A stretch of 64,000 nucleotides of DNA. Origin: Sphaerotilus microaerophilus (lineage in GTDB: Bacteria > Pseudomonadota > Gammaproteobacteria > Burkholderiales > Burkholderiaceae_C). Below are positions 45,611-55,480 of this stretch, in pieces. How positions within the stretch are numbered: position 1 is the first letter of the stretch; the number at the start of each line of letters is the position of its first letter. The notes beneath the pieces were generated by a model. That model was not told the DNA's origin, did not search any database, and saw nothing but the letters and a program-made list of their open reading frames with translations. The translations under genes and the position numbers were made by a program. The DNA is taken from assembly GCF_023734135.1 (NCBI RefSeq), contig NZ_AP025730.1, positions 5,963,182-6,027,181 on the forward strand, given 5' to 3'.

Positions 45611-45784
45611 TCAGACAGGCACCATCTCGAAGTCTTCCTTGCGGGCACCGCACTCCGGGCAGACCCAGTTCATCGGGACGTCAGGCCAGGGCGTGCCGGG
45701 TGCGATCCCATGCTCGGGGTCGCCCTCCGCCTCGTCGTACATCCAGCCGCAGATCAGACACATCCAGGTTTTGGGAGAGCTCAC
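45611..45784 (-). CDS. Rubredoxin
   Basis: A 57-residue iron protein with the two CxxC pairs that hold one Fe: CLICGWMYD and CPECGARK, plus the core GIAPGTPWPDVPMNWVCPEC. Rubredoxins shuttle single electrons, for instance to hydroxylases or in oxygen-stress defence. The start is a GTG at 45784 with GGAT 8 nt upstream; the open frame continues upstream only as antisense to thiD. It lies 19 nt before pilG on the same strand, so it may be the first gene of the pil operon, and is divergent from thiD, a common betaproteobacterial arrangement. Confidence 0.92.
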   Translation of the reverse strand: MSSPKTWMCLICGWMYDEAEGDPEHGIAPGTPWPDVPMNWVCPECGARKEDFEMVPV

Positions 45785-45803
45785 GCCGCAGGATCCAGCT
45801 TGT

Positions 45804-45825
45804 CTACAATGGACTTTGATTGTAG
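45804..45825. promoter_or_regulatory. CTACAAT-N8-ATTGTAG dyad between rubredoxin and thiD
   Basis: Perfect 7-bp arms contain TACAAT on each strand, so the dyad provides back-to-back -10-like hexamers facing rubredoxin (minus) and thiD (plus). It could be a bidirectional promoter, an operator, or both. No good -35 is seen on either side. Confidence 0.5.
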
Positions 45826-45985
45826 CGACTGGCCCTGCGCGAAAAGGCAAGCCAGCGTGGGCACCTACACAACATTTCTCAGAAACTCCTGGAACTCCCG
45901 GAGCTTGCATGCCCACCCTTGGCGCGAGTCGGACCGGCCGGCTCGGCGGTTTGGCAGGCCCGCTCCGCAGCCGATCCCCGCGCCC

Positions 45986-46915
45986 ATGACATCCAATGCC
46001 CCCGACACCACCAGCCCGGACGCCCAGGAGCTCGACTCCCCGGCCTGCGTGATGAGCTTCAACGCCAGCGACACCACCGGGGCCGGCGGCGTGTCCGCCG
46101 ACATCGCCACCATCGCCGCGATGGGTGCACACGCCCTGCCGGTGGTCACCGCGATCGTGATGCGCGACACCGCCGAGGTCTTCGACCAGCACCCGATCGA
46201 TGACGAGGTCGTCGTCGAACAGGCCCGCAGCGTGCTGGAAGACCTGACCATCTCGGCCTGGAAGGTCGGCTTCCTCGGCAATGCTGAGACCGTCGGCGCC
46301 GTGGCCGAGGTCCTGTCCGACTACCCCGATGTGCCGCTGGTGACCTACCTGCCGCAGCTGGGCTGGATGGACGACGAGGACGCCGCGCAGGCCTACCACG
46401 ACGCGCTGCGCGAGCTGGTGCTGCCGCAGACCGAGGTGCTGGTGGGCAACCAGAAGACGCTCACCGACTTCCTGCTGCCCGACTGGGAATCCGAGCGCCC
46501 GCCCTCGGCGCGCGAGCTGGCGGTCGCCGCTGGCGAGCGCGGTTGCGGCTACGTGCTGGTCACCGGCGTTCAGTTGCCCAACAACTTCATCGACAACGTG
46601 CTGGCCTCGCCGCAGGGCGCCATCACCGGCGAGAAGTTCGAGCGCTTCGATACCGGCTTCGTCGGTGCCGGCGACACGCTGACGGCTGCGCTGGCTGCGC
46701 TGCTGGGCACCGGGCAGGAGCTGCACCTGGCGGTATCGGAGGCGCTGGCCTTCCTCGACCAGTCGCTCGATGCGGGCTTCCGCCCCGGCATGGGCAACGT
46801 CATCCCCGACCGCTTCTTCTGGGCCATGCCGCCCGAGGAAGAAGGTGAGGACGGTGCCGCCGACGACCCGATGGCCGGCGGCGACACGCCCCCCGGCCCG
46901 CGCAGCGTGCACTGA
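45986..46915 (+). CDS. thiD: Hydroxymethylpyrimidine/phosphomethylpyrimidine kinase
   Basis: A 309-residue ribokinase-fold enzyme of thiamine synthesis that phosphorylates HMP and HMP-P. The fold's first motif reads [19 protein letters not shown] where typical ThiD has AGSDSGGGAG, and the anion-hole motif reads [10 protein letters not shown] where typical ThiD has GTGCT-like. The fold is clear but both motifs are shifted toward ribokinase-like forms, so the substrate may differ. The chosen ATG fits homologues; the frame runs far upstream without support. It is followed by hemL after 83 bp. Confidence 0.85.
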   Translation: MTSNAPDTTSPDAQELDSPACVMSFNASDTTGAGGVSADIATIAAMGAHALPVVTAIVMRDTAEVFDQHPIDDEVVVEQARSVLEDLTISAWKVGFLGNAETVGAVAEVLSDYPDVPLVTYLPQLGWMDDEDAAQAYHDALRELVLPQTEVLVGNQKTLTDFLLPDWESERPPSARELAVAAGERGCGYVLVTGVQLPNNFIDNVLASPQGAITGEKFERFDTGFVGAGDTLTAALAALLGTGQELHLAVSEALAFLDQSLDAGFRPGMGNVIPDRFFWAMPPEEEGEDGAADDPMAGGDTPPGPRSVH

Positions 46916-46998
46916 GCCGTTGCCCCGACGCACCGAATCTGGCTTCACCCCACGGCCGCGGCCCCTGGTCGCGGCCTTTCGCTTCCGGCAGGTCCCCC

Positions 46999-48287
<1,289 letters not shown>

Positions 48288-48288
<1 letters not shown>

Positions 48289-49175
48289 TGCCGACCATGT
48301 CGAGCAGCAACGAGCAACCCCGCGCCTTCCGCCCCACCGGCCCCTGCGAATTCAATGGCCAACCGGCCGTTCACCTGCGCTCGCCCGGCGGCGCGCAGGC
48401 CACCGTGCTGCTGCACGGCGGGCATGTGGTGTCCTGGATCCCGGCCGGCGCGGAGGAGCAGCTCTTCCTCTCCCCTGCCACCGCCTTTGGCGAGGGCGCG
48501 GCGGTGCGCGGCGGCGTGCCGGTGATCTTCCCGCAGTTCAACCTGCGCGGCACACTGCCGGTCAAGCATGGCTTTGCCCGCAACCGGGCCTGGACGCTCG
48601 ACCAGGCGCAGGTGCGCGGCGAACATGCCTTTGCCGTGCTGCGGCTGGAAGACGATGACGCCACGCGCGCCATCTGGCCGCATGCCTTTGCGCTGGAGCT
48701 GACGGTGTCGGTCGACGCCGGCCGGCTCGACATGGAGCTGGCGGTGATCAACCGCGGTGACGCGCCCTTCGAGTGCGCCGCTGCGCTGCACACCTACCTG
48801 GGCGTGGGCGACGTGCGCCGCGCCCAGCTCGAAGGCCTGATCAACCGGACCTACCTGGACGCCGTGACCGACGAGACCCGCGAGCAGTGGATCGACGTGG
48901 TCACCGTCGCCCAGGAGCTGGACCGCATCTACTGGAACGCGCCGGACCAGTTGCTGCTGCGCGAGCCGGGCCGCCGGCTGACCATCGCCTCGCAGGGCTT
49001 CGAGGACGTGGTGGTCTGGAACCCCGGCCCGGAGAAGTGCGCCACCCTGCCCGACATGCCCGCCGACGGCTGGCTGGGCATGCTCTGCGTCGAGGCGGCA
49101 CAGATCGGCACGCCGATCCACCTGCACCCCGGCGACGAGTGGGCCGGCATGCAGACGCTGATCCTGGCGAGCTGA
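48288..49175 (+). CDS. D-hexose-6-phosphate mutarotase (YeaD family)
   Basis: A 295-residue galactose-mutarotase-like beta-sandwich protein that interconverts anomers of glucose 6-phosphate-type sugars. Family features are LLHGGHVVSWIP, GGVPVIFPQFN, KHGFARNRAW (catalytic His) and DVVVWNPG near the end. It starts in the TGATG overlap with hemL; a second ATG at 48297 is possible. It converges on the phosphofructokinase gene with a single base between the two stop codons. Confidence 0.9.
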
Positions 49176-49176
49176 G

Positions 49177-50235
49177 TCAGTCGTCGCCCAGGCAGACGCC
49201 GATTTCGCGGGCGCAGACCAGCAGCGGGTGGTCGGGCGGCACGAGGCGGTTCTTGTTGGCCACCTCGTTGAGCGAGACGCTGCTGAGTTCGCCGCGCTGC
49301 AGCGCCACCATGCGGTGGTAGTCGCGGTTCTGCAGCAGGTGCGCCGCGGCGTTGCCGTACTGGGTGGCCAACACGCGGTCGAAGGGCGTGGGCGAGCCGC
49401 CGCGCTGCACGTGGCCGAGCACGGTGGCACGCACCTCGGCGTTGACCAGCGGCTGCAGCTGCGCGCGCAGCACATGCGCCACGCCACCCAGGCGGATCGG
49501 GTCCGGGCTGTCGGCGATCGTGCTCTCCACCGTCAGCTCGCCGCCGGCCGGCTTAGCGCCTTCGGCCACGCAGATCAGCGTGGAGCGGCGGCGCGCCGCC
49601 CGTGAACGGCAGACCTTGGCGATCTGCTGCACGTCGTAGCCGATCTCGGGCAGCAGGATCACATCGGCCGCACCGGCCAGGCCGGCCTCCAGCGCGATCC
49701 AGCCAGCGTAGCGGCCCATGGTCTCGACGATCATCACCCGGCCGTGGCTCTGGCCGGTGGTCTGCACCCGCTCCAGCGCGTCGGTGACGGTGGCCACCGC
49801 GGTGTCGAAGCCGAAGCTGCGCTCGGTGCCCTCGATGTCGTTGTCGATGGTCTTGGGCACACCCACCACCGGCACGCCGGCATGCTCGCCAAAGCGCTGT
49901 GCGATGGTCATGGTGCCGTCGCCGCCGATGGCCACCAGGGCTTCGAGCTGCAGGTCGCGCACGTACTCGGCACAGGCGCCCGAGTGGTCCCGGCCCTGCC
50001 AGGAGAACGGCGTGGCCTTGTTGCTGGTGCCCAGGATGGTGCCACCCACCGCGAGGATGCTGCTCACGTCGTCCCAGCTGAGCGGCCGCACACGCCGCTC
50101 AATCAGGCCGAGGTAGCCGTCTTCGATGCCGATCACCTCGGCGCCGCAGCGCTGGATCAGGGACTTAGTGACAGCGCGGATCACCGCGTTGAGCCCGGGG
50201 CAGTCGCCGCCGCCGGTGAGGATGCCGATGCGCAT
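49177..50235 (-). CDS. pfkA: 6-phosphofructokinase with a mixed ATP/PPi signature
   Basis: A 352-residue PFK-A family enzyme phosphorylating fructose 6-phosphate. Active-site TIDND is intact (Asp131). The donor-site markers are mixed: Gly107 in GGDGT as in ATP enzymes, but Lys128 in PKTIDND as in PPi enzymes. GGTILGTSN and DCPGLNAVIRA place it with the long bacterial group III. ATP use is favoured but PPi cannot be excluded. It is divergent from mpl with a 170-bp gap. Confidence 0.92.
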   Translation of the reverse strand: MRIGILTGGGDCPGLNAVIRAVTKSLIQRCGAEVIGIEDGYLGLIERRVRPLSWDDVSSILAVGGTILGTSNKATPFSWQGRDHSGACAEYVRDLQLEALVAIGGDGTMTIAQRFGEHAGVPVVGVPKTIDNDIEGTERSFGFDTAVATVTDALERVQTTGQSHGRVMIVETMGRYAGWIALEAGLAGAADVILLPEIGYDVQQIAKVCRSRAARRRSTLICVAEGAKPAGGELTVESTIADSPDPIRLGGVAHVLRAQLQPLVNAEVRATVLGHVQRGGSPTPFDRVLATQYGNAAAHLLQNRDYHRMVALQRGELSSVSLNEVANKNRLVPPDHPLLVCAREIGVCLGDD

Positions 50236-50391
50236 GGGTGCGGTCCGGTTGATGTGACGTGGGCGTCAGTCTAGTGCGCGCCGGTTCCAGCGGCGTGTCA
50301 AGCGGTGGCCGCCTTCTGCTGCAACGCAACAAAGTCGCACGCGCGCCGCGCCCCTGCAGGCGCCGGCCCCGCCCAACGGGGACCCCACTCC

Positions 50392-50397
50392 TAGAAT
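50392..50397 (+). promoter_or_regulatory. -10-like TAGAAT 8 nt before the mpl start
   Basis: TAGAAT (5/6) lies 8 nt before ATG 50406 without a Shine-Dalgarno, so the mRNA could start at or within 2 nt of the start codon. Confidence 0.45.
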
Positions 50398-50405
50398 CCG
50401 CGGCC

Positions 50406-51884
50406 ATGCACATCCACATCCTGGGCATCTGCGGCACCTTCATGGGCGGCCTGGCCGCGCTGGCGCGCGAGGCTGGCCACCGCGTCACCGGCTGCGACGC
50501 CAACGTCTACCCGCCGATGAGCGACCAGCTGCGCGCGCTGGGCATCGAGCTGATCGAGGGCTGGGACCCCGGGCAGATGGCGCTGGCGCCCGACGTCTAC
50601 GTGGTCGGCAACGTCGTCAGCCGCGGCAACCCGCTGATGGAGGCCATCCTGAACGCCGGGGCGCGCTACACCAGCGGTCCGCAGTGGCTGGCCGAGCACG
50701 TGCTGGCGGACCGACCGGTGCTGGCGGTGGCCGGCACGCACGGCAAGACCACCACCACCGCGATGCTGGCCTGGATCCTGGAGGCCTGCGGGCAGCAGCC
50801 GGGTTTCCTGGTGGGCGGCGTGCCGCAGAACTTTGGCGTGTCGGCGCGGCTTGGCCAGGTAGCGCCACCGAGCGCCGCCGGGCCGTCCCAAGGTGCGAGC
50901 GCCCCCTCGGGGGGCAGCGCAGCGCACGCAGTGGCAAGCGTGGGGGCTCCATTTGTCATCGAAGCGGACGAGTACGACACCGCCTTCTTCGACAAGCGCA
51001 GCAAGTTCGTCCACTACCGGCCACGCACCGCGATCCTGAACAACCTGGAGTTCGACCACGCCGACATCTTCCCGGACCTCGGCGCCATCGAGACCCAGTT
51101 CCACCACCTGGTGCGCACCGTGCCCGGCAACGGCCGGCTGGTGGTCAACATCCGCGAGGACAGCCTCAAGCGGGTGCTCGCCCGCGGCTGCTGGACGCCG
51201 GTGCAGCACTTCGGGGCGCGTAAGGAGGAGCCCGGCGCGCTGCGCGCCCGTGGCGAGCCGCACGCCTTCGACGTGCTGCGCGGCAGCCTGAAGATCGGCC
51301 GCGTCGAGTGGGCGTTGGCCGGCGAGCACAACCAGCTCAACGCGCTGGCCGCCATTGGTGCGGCCGAGTCGGTCGGCGTGGCGGCGGACGCCGCGGCCGC
51401 CGCGCTGGCGCGCTTCGAGAACGTGCGCCGTCGCCTGGAGCTGCGCGGCAGCGTGATGCTCGGCGCGGGCGAGGTGAAGGTCTACGACGACTTCGCCCAC
51501 CACCCCACCGCGATCCACACCACCATCAACGGCCTGCGCCGGCGCATCGAGCGCCAGGGGCCTGGCCACCAACGCATCCTGGCGGTGTTCGAGCCACGCT
51601 CGAACACCATGAAGCTGGGCACGATGAAATCCCAGCTGCCCTGGGCGCTGGAGGAGGCCGACCTGGCCTTCTGCCACAGCGGCGGGCTGGACTGGAACGC
51701 CGCCGACGCGCTGGCGCCGATGGGCGCACAGGCGCAGGTGCACGACCGCATCGACGCGCTGGTGGCCGCCGTCGTCAAAGCGGCCCAGCCCGGCGACCAC
51801 CTGCTGTGCATGAGCAACGGCGGCTTCGGCGGCATCCACGCGAAGCTGCTCGACGCCCTGGCCGTATTGGCCGCACGCCGCTGA
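50406..51884 (+). CDS. mpl: UDP-N-acetylmuramate:L-alanyl-gamma-D-glutamyl-meso-DAP ligase Mpl
   Basis: A 492-residue Mur-ligase family enzyme that recycles murein tripeptide by joining it to UDP-MurNAc. It shows the HIHILGICGTFMGG nucleotide fold, the ATP loop AGTHGKTTTTAML, FVIEADEYDTAFFDKRSKF and YDDFAHHPTAI. About 30 residues (~151-180) are inserted between SARLG and APFVIEADE, at a DNA repeat (50856-50945) that keeps the frame. The core motifs on both sides are intact, so the enzyme may still work. Confidence 0.95.
   Translation: MHIHILGICGTFMGGLAALAREAGHRVTGCDANVYPPMSDQLRALGIELIEGWDPGQMALAPDVYVVGNVVSRGNPLMEAILNAGARYTSGPQWLAEHVLADRPVLAVAGTHGKTTTTAMLAWILEACGQQPGFLVGGVPQNFGVSARLGQVAPPSAAGPSQGASAPSGGSAAHAVASVGAPFVIEADEYDTAFFDKRSKFVHYRPRTAILNNLEFDHADIFPDLGAIETQFHHLVRTVPGNGRLVVNIREDSLKRVLARGCWTPVQHFGARKEEPGALRARGEPHAFDVLRGSLKIGRVEWALAGEHNQLNALAAIGAAESVGVAADAAAAALARFENVRRRLELRGSVMLGAGEVKVYDDFAHHPTAIHTTINGLRRRIERQGPGHQRILAVFEPRSNTMKLGTMKSQLPWALEEADLAFCHSGGLDWNAADALAPMGAQAQVHDRIDALVAAVVKAAQPGDHLLCMSNGGFGGIHAKLLDALAVLAARR
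50856..50945 (+). repeat. GC-rich palindromic (REP-like) repeat inserted in frame in mpl
   Basis: Thirty codons rich in Ala, Ser, Gly and Pro interrupt Mpl at a place where homologues run straight through. The DNA has a strong hairpin (GCCCCC-TCG-GGGGGC, 50901-50915) followed by GCAGCGCAGCGCACGCAGT and AGCGTGGGGGCTCCATTT. This resembles a dispersed intergenic repeat I recall from Burkholderiales genomes; no second copy was seen in this window. The length is a multiple of three and no stop is introduced. Confidence 0.6.
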
Positions 51885-51888
51885 GCCG

Positions 51889-52503
51889 ATGGCCGCGCCC
51901 ACCCACCTGCTCTACCTGCACGGCTTCCGCTCCTCGCCGCTGTCGTTCAAGGCGCAGCGGATGGGCCGCTGGATGGCCGAACACCGGCCTGACATCGTCT
52001 GGCACTGCCCGCAGCTGCCGCCCTCGCCGGCCGAGGCGGTGGCCGGGCTGCTCGACACGATCGCCCGCTGGGGCATCGACCCTTCGGCCGACTTGGCCGT
52101 CATCGGCTCCAGCCTCGGTGGCTTCTATGCCACCGTGCTGGCCGCCCGCCTGGGCTGCCGCTTCGTGGTGATCAACCCGGCCGTCGAACCCGCCCGAGAT
52201 CTGGAAAAGTACATCGGCGAGCAGACCACCTGGCAGGACCCGAGCGAGCATTTCCATTTCAAGGCGGCATTCATCCCCGAACTGCAGGCCCTGCGACCTG
52301 CCACGGTCAGCCCGGTGCAACGCGGACTGGCCATCATCGCCCAAGGAGACGAGCTGCTGGACTGGCGCGAGATGTTCGCGCGCTACGAAGGGGCCCACAT
52401 CAAGCTGCTCGAAGGCAGCGACCACGCCCTGAGCGATTTCGACGATCACCTCGCGGACATCCTGGGCTTCCTCGACCTCACCGCGGCGCCCGACGCCGCC
52501 TGA
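51889..52503 (+). CDS. YqiA/YcfP-family alpha/beta-hydrolase (esterase)
   Basis: A 204-residue small alpha/beta-hydrolase. The oxyanion region is [14 protein letters not shown], the nucleophile Ser is in [10 protein letters not shown], the acid Asp in AQGDELLDW and the His in [10 protein letters not shown], matching the YqiA esterase family. It begins 4 nt after mpl and lies 5 nt before the SDR gene, so the three are co-transcribed. Substrate unknown. Confidence 0.9.
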   Translation: MAAPTHLLYLHGFRSSPLSFKAQRMGRWMAEHRPDIVWHCPQLPPSPAEAVAGLLDTIARWGIDPSADLAVIGSSLGGFYATVLAARLGCRFVVINPAVEPARDLEKYIGEQTTWQDPSEHFHFKAAFIPELQALRPATVSPVQRGLAIIAQGDELLDWREMFARYEGAHIKLLEGSDHALSDFDDHLADILGFLDLTAAPDAA

Positions 52504-52508
52504 CCACC

Positions 52509-53249
52509 ATGCGCTTGAAAGACAAGGTTTCCATCATCACCGGCGCCGCCCAGGGCATCGGCCTGGCCACCGCCGAGAAGTTCGCCCGTGAAGGTGCCAT
52601 CGTCATTGTCTGCGACCTGCGCCAGCCCGGCGTCGACGCGGCGGTGGCGCGCTGCCGCGAGCTGGGTGCCCAGGCCGTTGGCTACGCGGTCAACGTGACC
52701 GACCGTGATGCGGTCGACGCGATGGTCGCGGCCGTCAACGAGCAGTTCGGCCGCATCGACGTGCTGGTCAACAACGCCGGCATCACCAAGGACGCCCGGC
52801 TGCAGAAGATGACCATCGAGCAGTTCGACGCCGTCATCGACGTCAACCTGCGCGCCGTCTTCCACTGCGCCCAGGCGGTGTCTGACACCATGGTCGCGCA
52901 GGGCTCGGGCGTGATCCTCAACGCTTCCAGCGTGGTGGGCATCTACGGCAACTTCGGCCAGACCAACTACGCGGCCACCAAGTTCGGCGTGATCGGCTTC
53001 ACCAAGACCTGGAGCCGCGAGCTGGGCCCCAAGGGGGTGCGCGTCAACGCGGTGGCGCCGGGCTTCATCGACACGCCGATCCTGAAGACCATGCCGGAGA
53101 AGGTGATCGACGGCATGCGCGCCGACATCCCGCTGCGCCGCCTCGGCCAACCCGAGGAAATTGCCAACGTCTACGCCTTCCTGGCCAGCGACGAGGCCAG
53201 CTACATCAACGGCACCGTGATCGAGGTGGCAGGCGGCCTGACCGTCTGA
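52509..53249 (+). CDS. Short-chain dehydrogenase/reductase, FabG-like
   Basis: A 246-residue SDR oxidoreductase with NAD(P) motif [12 protein letters not shown] at the strand-4 position and the catalytic Ser (NASSVVG) and YAATK (Tyr, Lys). [24 protein letters not shown] resembles FabG (3-oxoacyl-ACP reductase). It may be a second FabG-type enzyme; the substrate is not settled from sequence. It ends an mpl-esterase-SDR run. Confidence 0.92.
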   Translation: MRLKDKVSIITGAAQGIGLATAEKFAREGAIVIVCDLRQPGVDAAVARCRELGAQAVGYAVNVTDRDAVDAMVAAVNEQFGRIDVLVNNAGITKDARLQKMTIEQFDAVIDVNLRAVFHCAQAVSDTMVAQGSGVILNASSVVGIYGNFGQTNYAATKFGVIGFTKTWSRELGPKGVRVNAVAPGFIDTPILKTMPEKVIDGMRADIPLRRLGQPEEIANVYAFLASDEASYINGTVIEVAGGLTV

Positions 53250-53292
53250 TCCCCCCACCCGGGACCGGCACGGGGCGCGGTGGCCGTTCGGC

Positions 53293-53298
53293 GACAAT
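53293..53298 (+). promoter_or_regulatory. -10-like GACAAT upstream of the RNB ribonuclease
   Basis: GACAAT lies 9 nt before ATG 53308, with no Shine-Dalgarno in between. It belongs to the same pattern of near-leaderless starts seen at ruvA, ruvB, mpl, yqgE and the gene at 58100. Confidence 0.4.
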
Positions 53299-53307
53299 CG
53301 CGCCCCT

Positions 53308-55383
53308 ATGCATGCCCTGTTCGAAGACGCCGGAAAGTTCCTCGCCGGCCGCGTGATGTCCGAAGCCGATAGCTCGATGCAGATCGAGCTGGAATCGGGC
53401 AAGCGGGTCAAGGTCAAGGCGGCCAATGTGCTGCTGAAATTCGACAAGCCCACCCCGGCCGAGCTGCTCGCCGAAGGGCAGCGGCTGGCCGCCGAGATGG
53501 ACCTGGACCTGGCCTGGGAATTCGCGCCCACCGAGGAGTTCAGCTTCGCCGACCTGGCACGCGACTACTTCGACGCCAAGGCCGGCGTGGTGCAGCAAGC
53601 CGCCGCGCTGTTCGGCCTGTTCGGTGCGCCGCACTACTTCCGCCGCAGCGGGCGCGGCATGTTCCGCAAGGCCCCCGAGGAGCAGGTCAAGGCCGCGCTG
53701 CTGGCCATCGAGCGCAAAGCGCAGGTGGCCGCGCAGATCGAGGCCTGGGCCAGCGAGCTGGTGGCCGGCCAGTGCCCGGCGCCGGTGCGCGAGCAGCTCT
53801 ACAAGATCCTCTTCAAGCCCGACAAGAACGGCCCCGAGTACAAGGCGGTGGTCGAGGCAGCCAAGCGCGCCCAGCGTGCGCCACTGGACCTGCTGCTGGC
53901 GGCTGGGGCGATCGACAGCCCCTACCAGTTCCACTGGCGGCGCTTCCTCTTCGAGCAGTTCCCCAAGGGCAGCGGCTTCCCGGCCACGCTCGCGGCACCG
54001 GCCATCAAAGACGAACTGCCGCTCGCGCCGGTGCAGGCCTTCTCGATCGACGACTCGGCCACTACCGAGATCGACGACGCGCTGTCGCTCCAGGGCCTGG
54101 GCACGGGCACGGTGACGCTGGGCATCCACATCGCCGCACCGGGCCTGGCGATCACGCCCGACTCGGCGCTGGACAAGGTGGCGCGCGAGCGCCTGTCCAC
54201 CGTCTACATGCCGGGCTGGAAGCTCACCATGCTGCCCGACGAGGTGGTGCAGACCTACACGCTGATGGAAGGGCGCGACTGCCCGGCCGTGTCGCTGTAC
54301 GTGCGCATCGACGAGGCCACGCTGGCCATCCAGGGCAGCGAGACCAGGCTGGAGCGCGTGCCGATCGCTGCCAACCTGCGCCATGACCAGCTGGATGCCG
54401 TGATCACCGAGGCGGCGCTGGAGAGCGGCGCACCCGCCGATTTCGCCTTCGCGAACGAGCTGTCGTTCTGCTGGCGGCTGGCCAGGCAGCTCAAGGCACA
54501 ACGCGAGGTGGTGCGCGGCAAGCCGGAGATCTTCAACCGGCCGGACTACAACTTCCGCCTCGTCGATGCCGACGGGCAGCCCAACGCGGTGGAGCCCAGC
54601 GGGCACGAGGCCGTACAGATCAGCGAGCGGCGCCGCGGCGCGCCGCTGGACCTGATCGTGGCCGAGGCGATGATCCTGGCCAACAGCACCTGGGGCGGCT
54701 GGTTGGCCGAGCTGGGCGTGCCGGGCATCTACCGCAGCCAGGCCAGCCTGGCGCCAGGCATCAAGGTGCGCATGGGTACCCGGGCGCTGCCGCACGCGGG
54801 CATGGGGGTGGCGCAATACAGCTGGGCCACGTCGCCGCTGCGTCGCTACGTGGACCTGGTCAACCAGTGGCAGATCATCGCCTGCGCACGCCACGGCCGC
54901 ACCGCCGCGCTGGCTGCGCCCTTCAAGCCCAAGGACGCCGCGCTGATGGCGATCCTTTCGGGCTTCGACGCCGCCTACAGCGCCTACAACGCCTACCAGA
55001 ACGGCATCGAGCGCTACTGGACGCTGCGCTGGCTGGAGCAGAACGGCATCACCGAGCTGGATGCCGCCGTGCTGAAGGACGGCCTGGTGCGCGCCGACAC
55101 CCTGCCGCTGGTGCTGCGCGCCGTGGGCGCCGAGAACATGCCGCGCGGCGCGCGGGTGCGGGTGCGCCTGGGTCGGGCCGACCTGCTGATGCTGGAGATC
55201 TCCGGCACCGTGGCCACGCGCCTGGACGACCCGTCCCGCAGCGACGATGACGCCGTGCTGGGCGACGAGAGCGAGGATGCCGAGGACAGCGCCGTCGAGG
55301 CGGCCGCGCCGCTGGCGCTCGCCATTGACGTGGCCGATGCCGAAGCGGTCCCGGCCGAGACCGGCGGGGCTGCGGGCGGTTGA
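53308..55383 (+). CDS. RNB-domain 3'-5' exoribonuclease (RNase II/R family)
   Basis: A 691-residue exoribonuclease. An N-terminal winged-helix/cold-shock-like part (~1-240) is followed by the RNB core. The catalytic aspartates lie in SIDDSATTEIDDALS (~245-260), with HIAAPG and the RNA-grip residues of the family. SWATSPLRRYVDLVNQWQI, the family's conserved late motif, is present. A final S1-like region leads to an acidic, low-complexity tail of about 45 residues. Whether it is closer to RNase II or RNase R needs a tree; the length favours RNase II. Confidence 0.93.
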   Translation: MHALFEDAGKFLAGRVMSEADSSMQIELESGKRVKVKAANVLLKFDKPTPAELLAEGQRLAAEMDLDLAWEFAPTEEFSFADLARDYFDAKAGVVQQAAALFGLFGAPHYFRRSGRGMFRKAPEEQVKAALLAIERKAQVAAQIEAWASELVAGQCPAPVREQLYKILFKPDKNGPEYKAVVEAAKRAQRAPLDLLLAAGAIDSPYQFHWRRFLFEQFPKGSGFPATLAAPAIKDELPLAPVQAFSIDDSATTEIDDALSLQGLGTGTVTLGIHIAAPGLAITPDSALDKVARERLSTVYMPGWKLTMLPDEVVQTYTLMEGRDCPAVSLYVRIDEATLAIQGSETRLERVPIAANLRHDQLDAVITEAALESGAPADFAFANELSFCWRLARQLKAQREVVRGKPEIFNRPDYNFRLVDADGQPNAVEPSGHEAVQISERRRGAPLDLIVAEAMILANSTWGGWLAELGVPGIYRSQASLAPGIKVRMGTRALPHAGMGVAQYSWATSPLRRYVDLVNQWQIIACARHGRTAALAAPFKPKDAALMAILSGFDAAYSAYNAYQNGIERYWTLRWLEQNGITELDAAVLKDGLVRADTLPLVLRAVGAENMPRGARVRVRLGRADLLMLEISGTVATRLDDPSRSDDDAVLGDESEDAEDSAVEAAAPLALAIDVADAEAVPAETGGAAGG

Positions 55384-55480
55384 CTCGAACGGCTGAAGGC
55401 ACAATCCCGCACTGCACAATCCGGCAACGCCACCGACCGCACCGGCCGGCGGCCGACCGACGCCTCACCTGCCCCGCCCC

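Noticed and set aside
45611..46948. A 445-residue minus-strand protein ending in rubredoxin
   Set aside because: Only the last 57 codons encode a rubredoxin; the rest is antisense to thiD. A GTG with a ribosome site at 45784 gives the normal-size protein.
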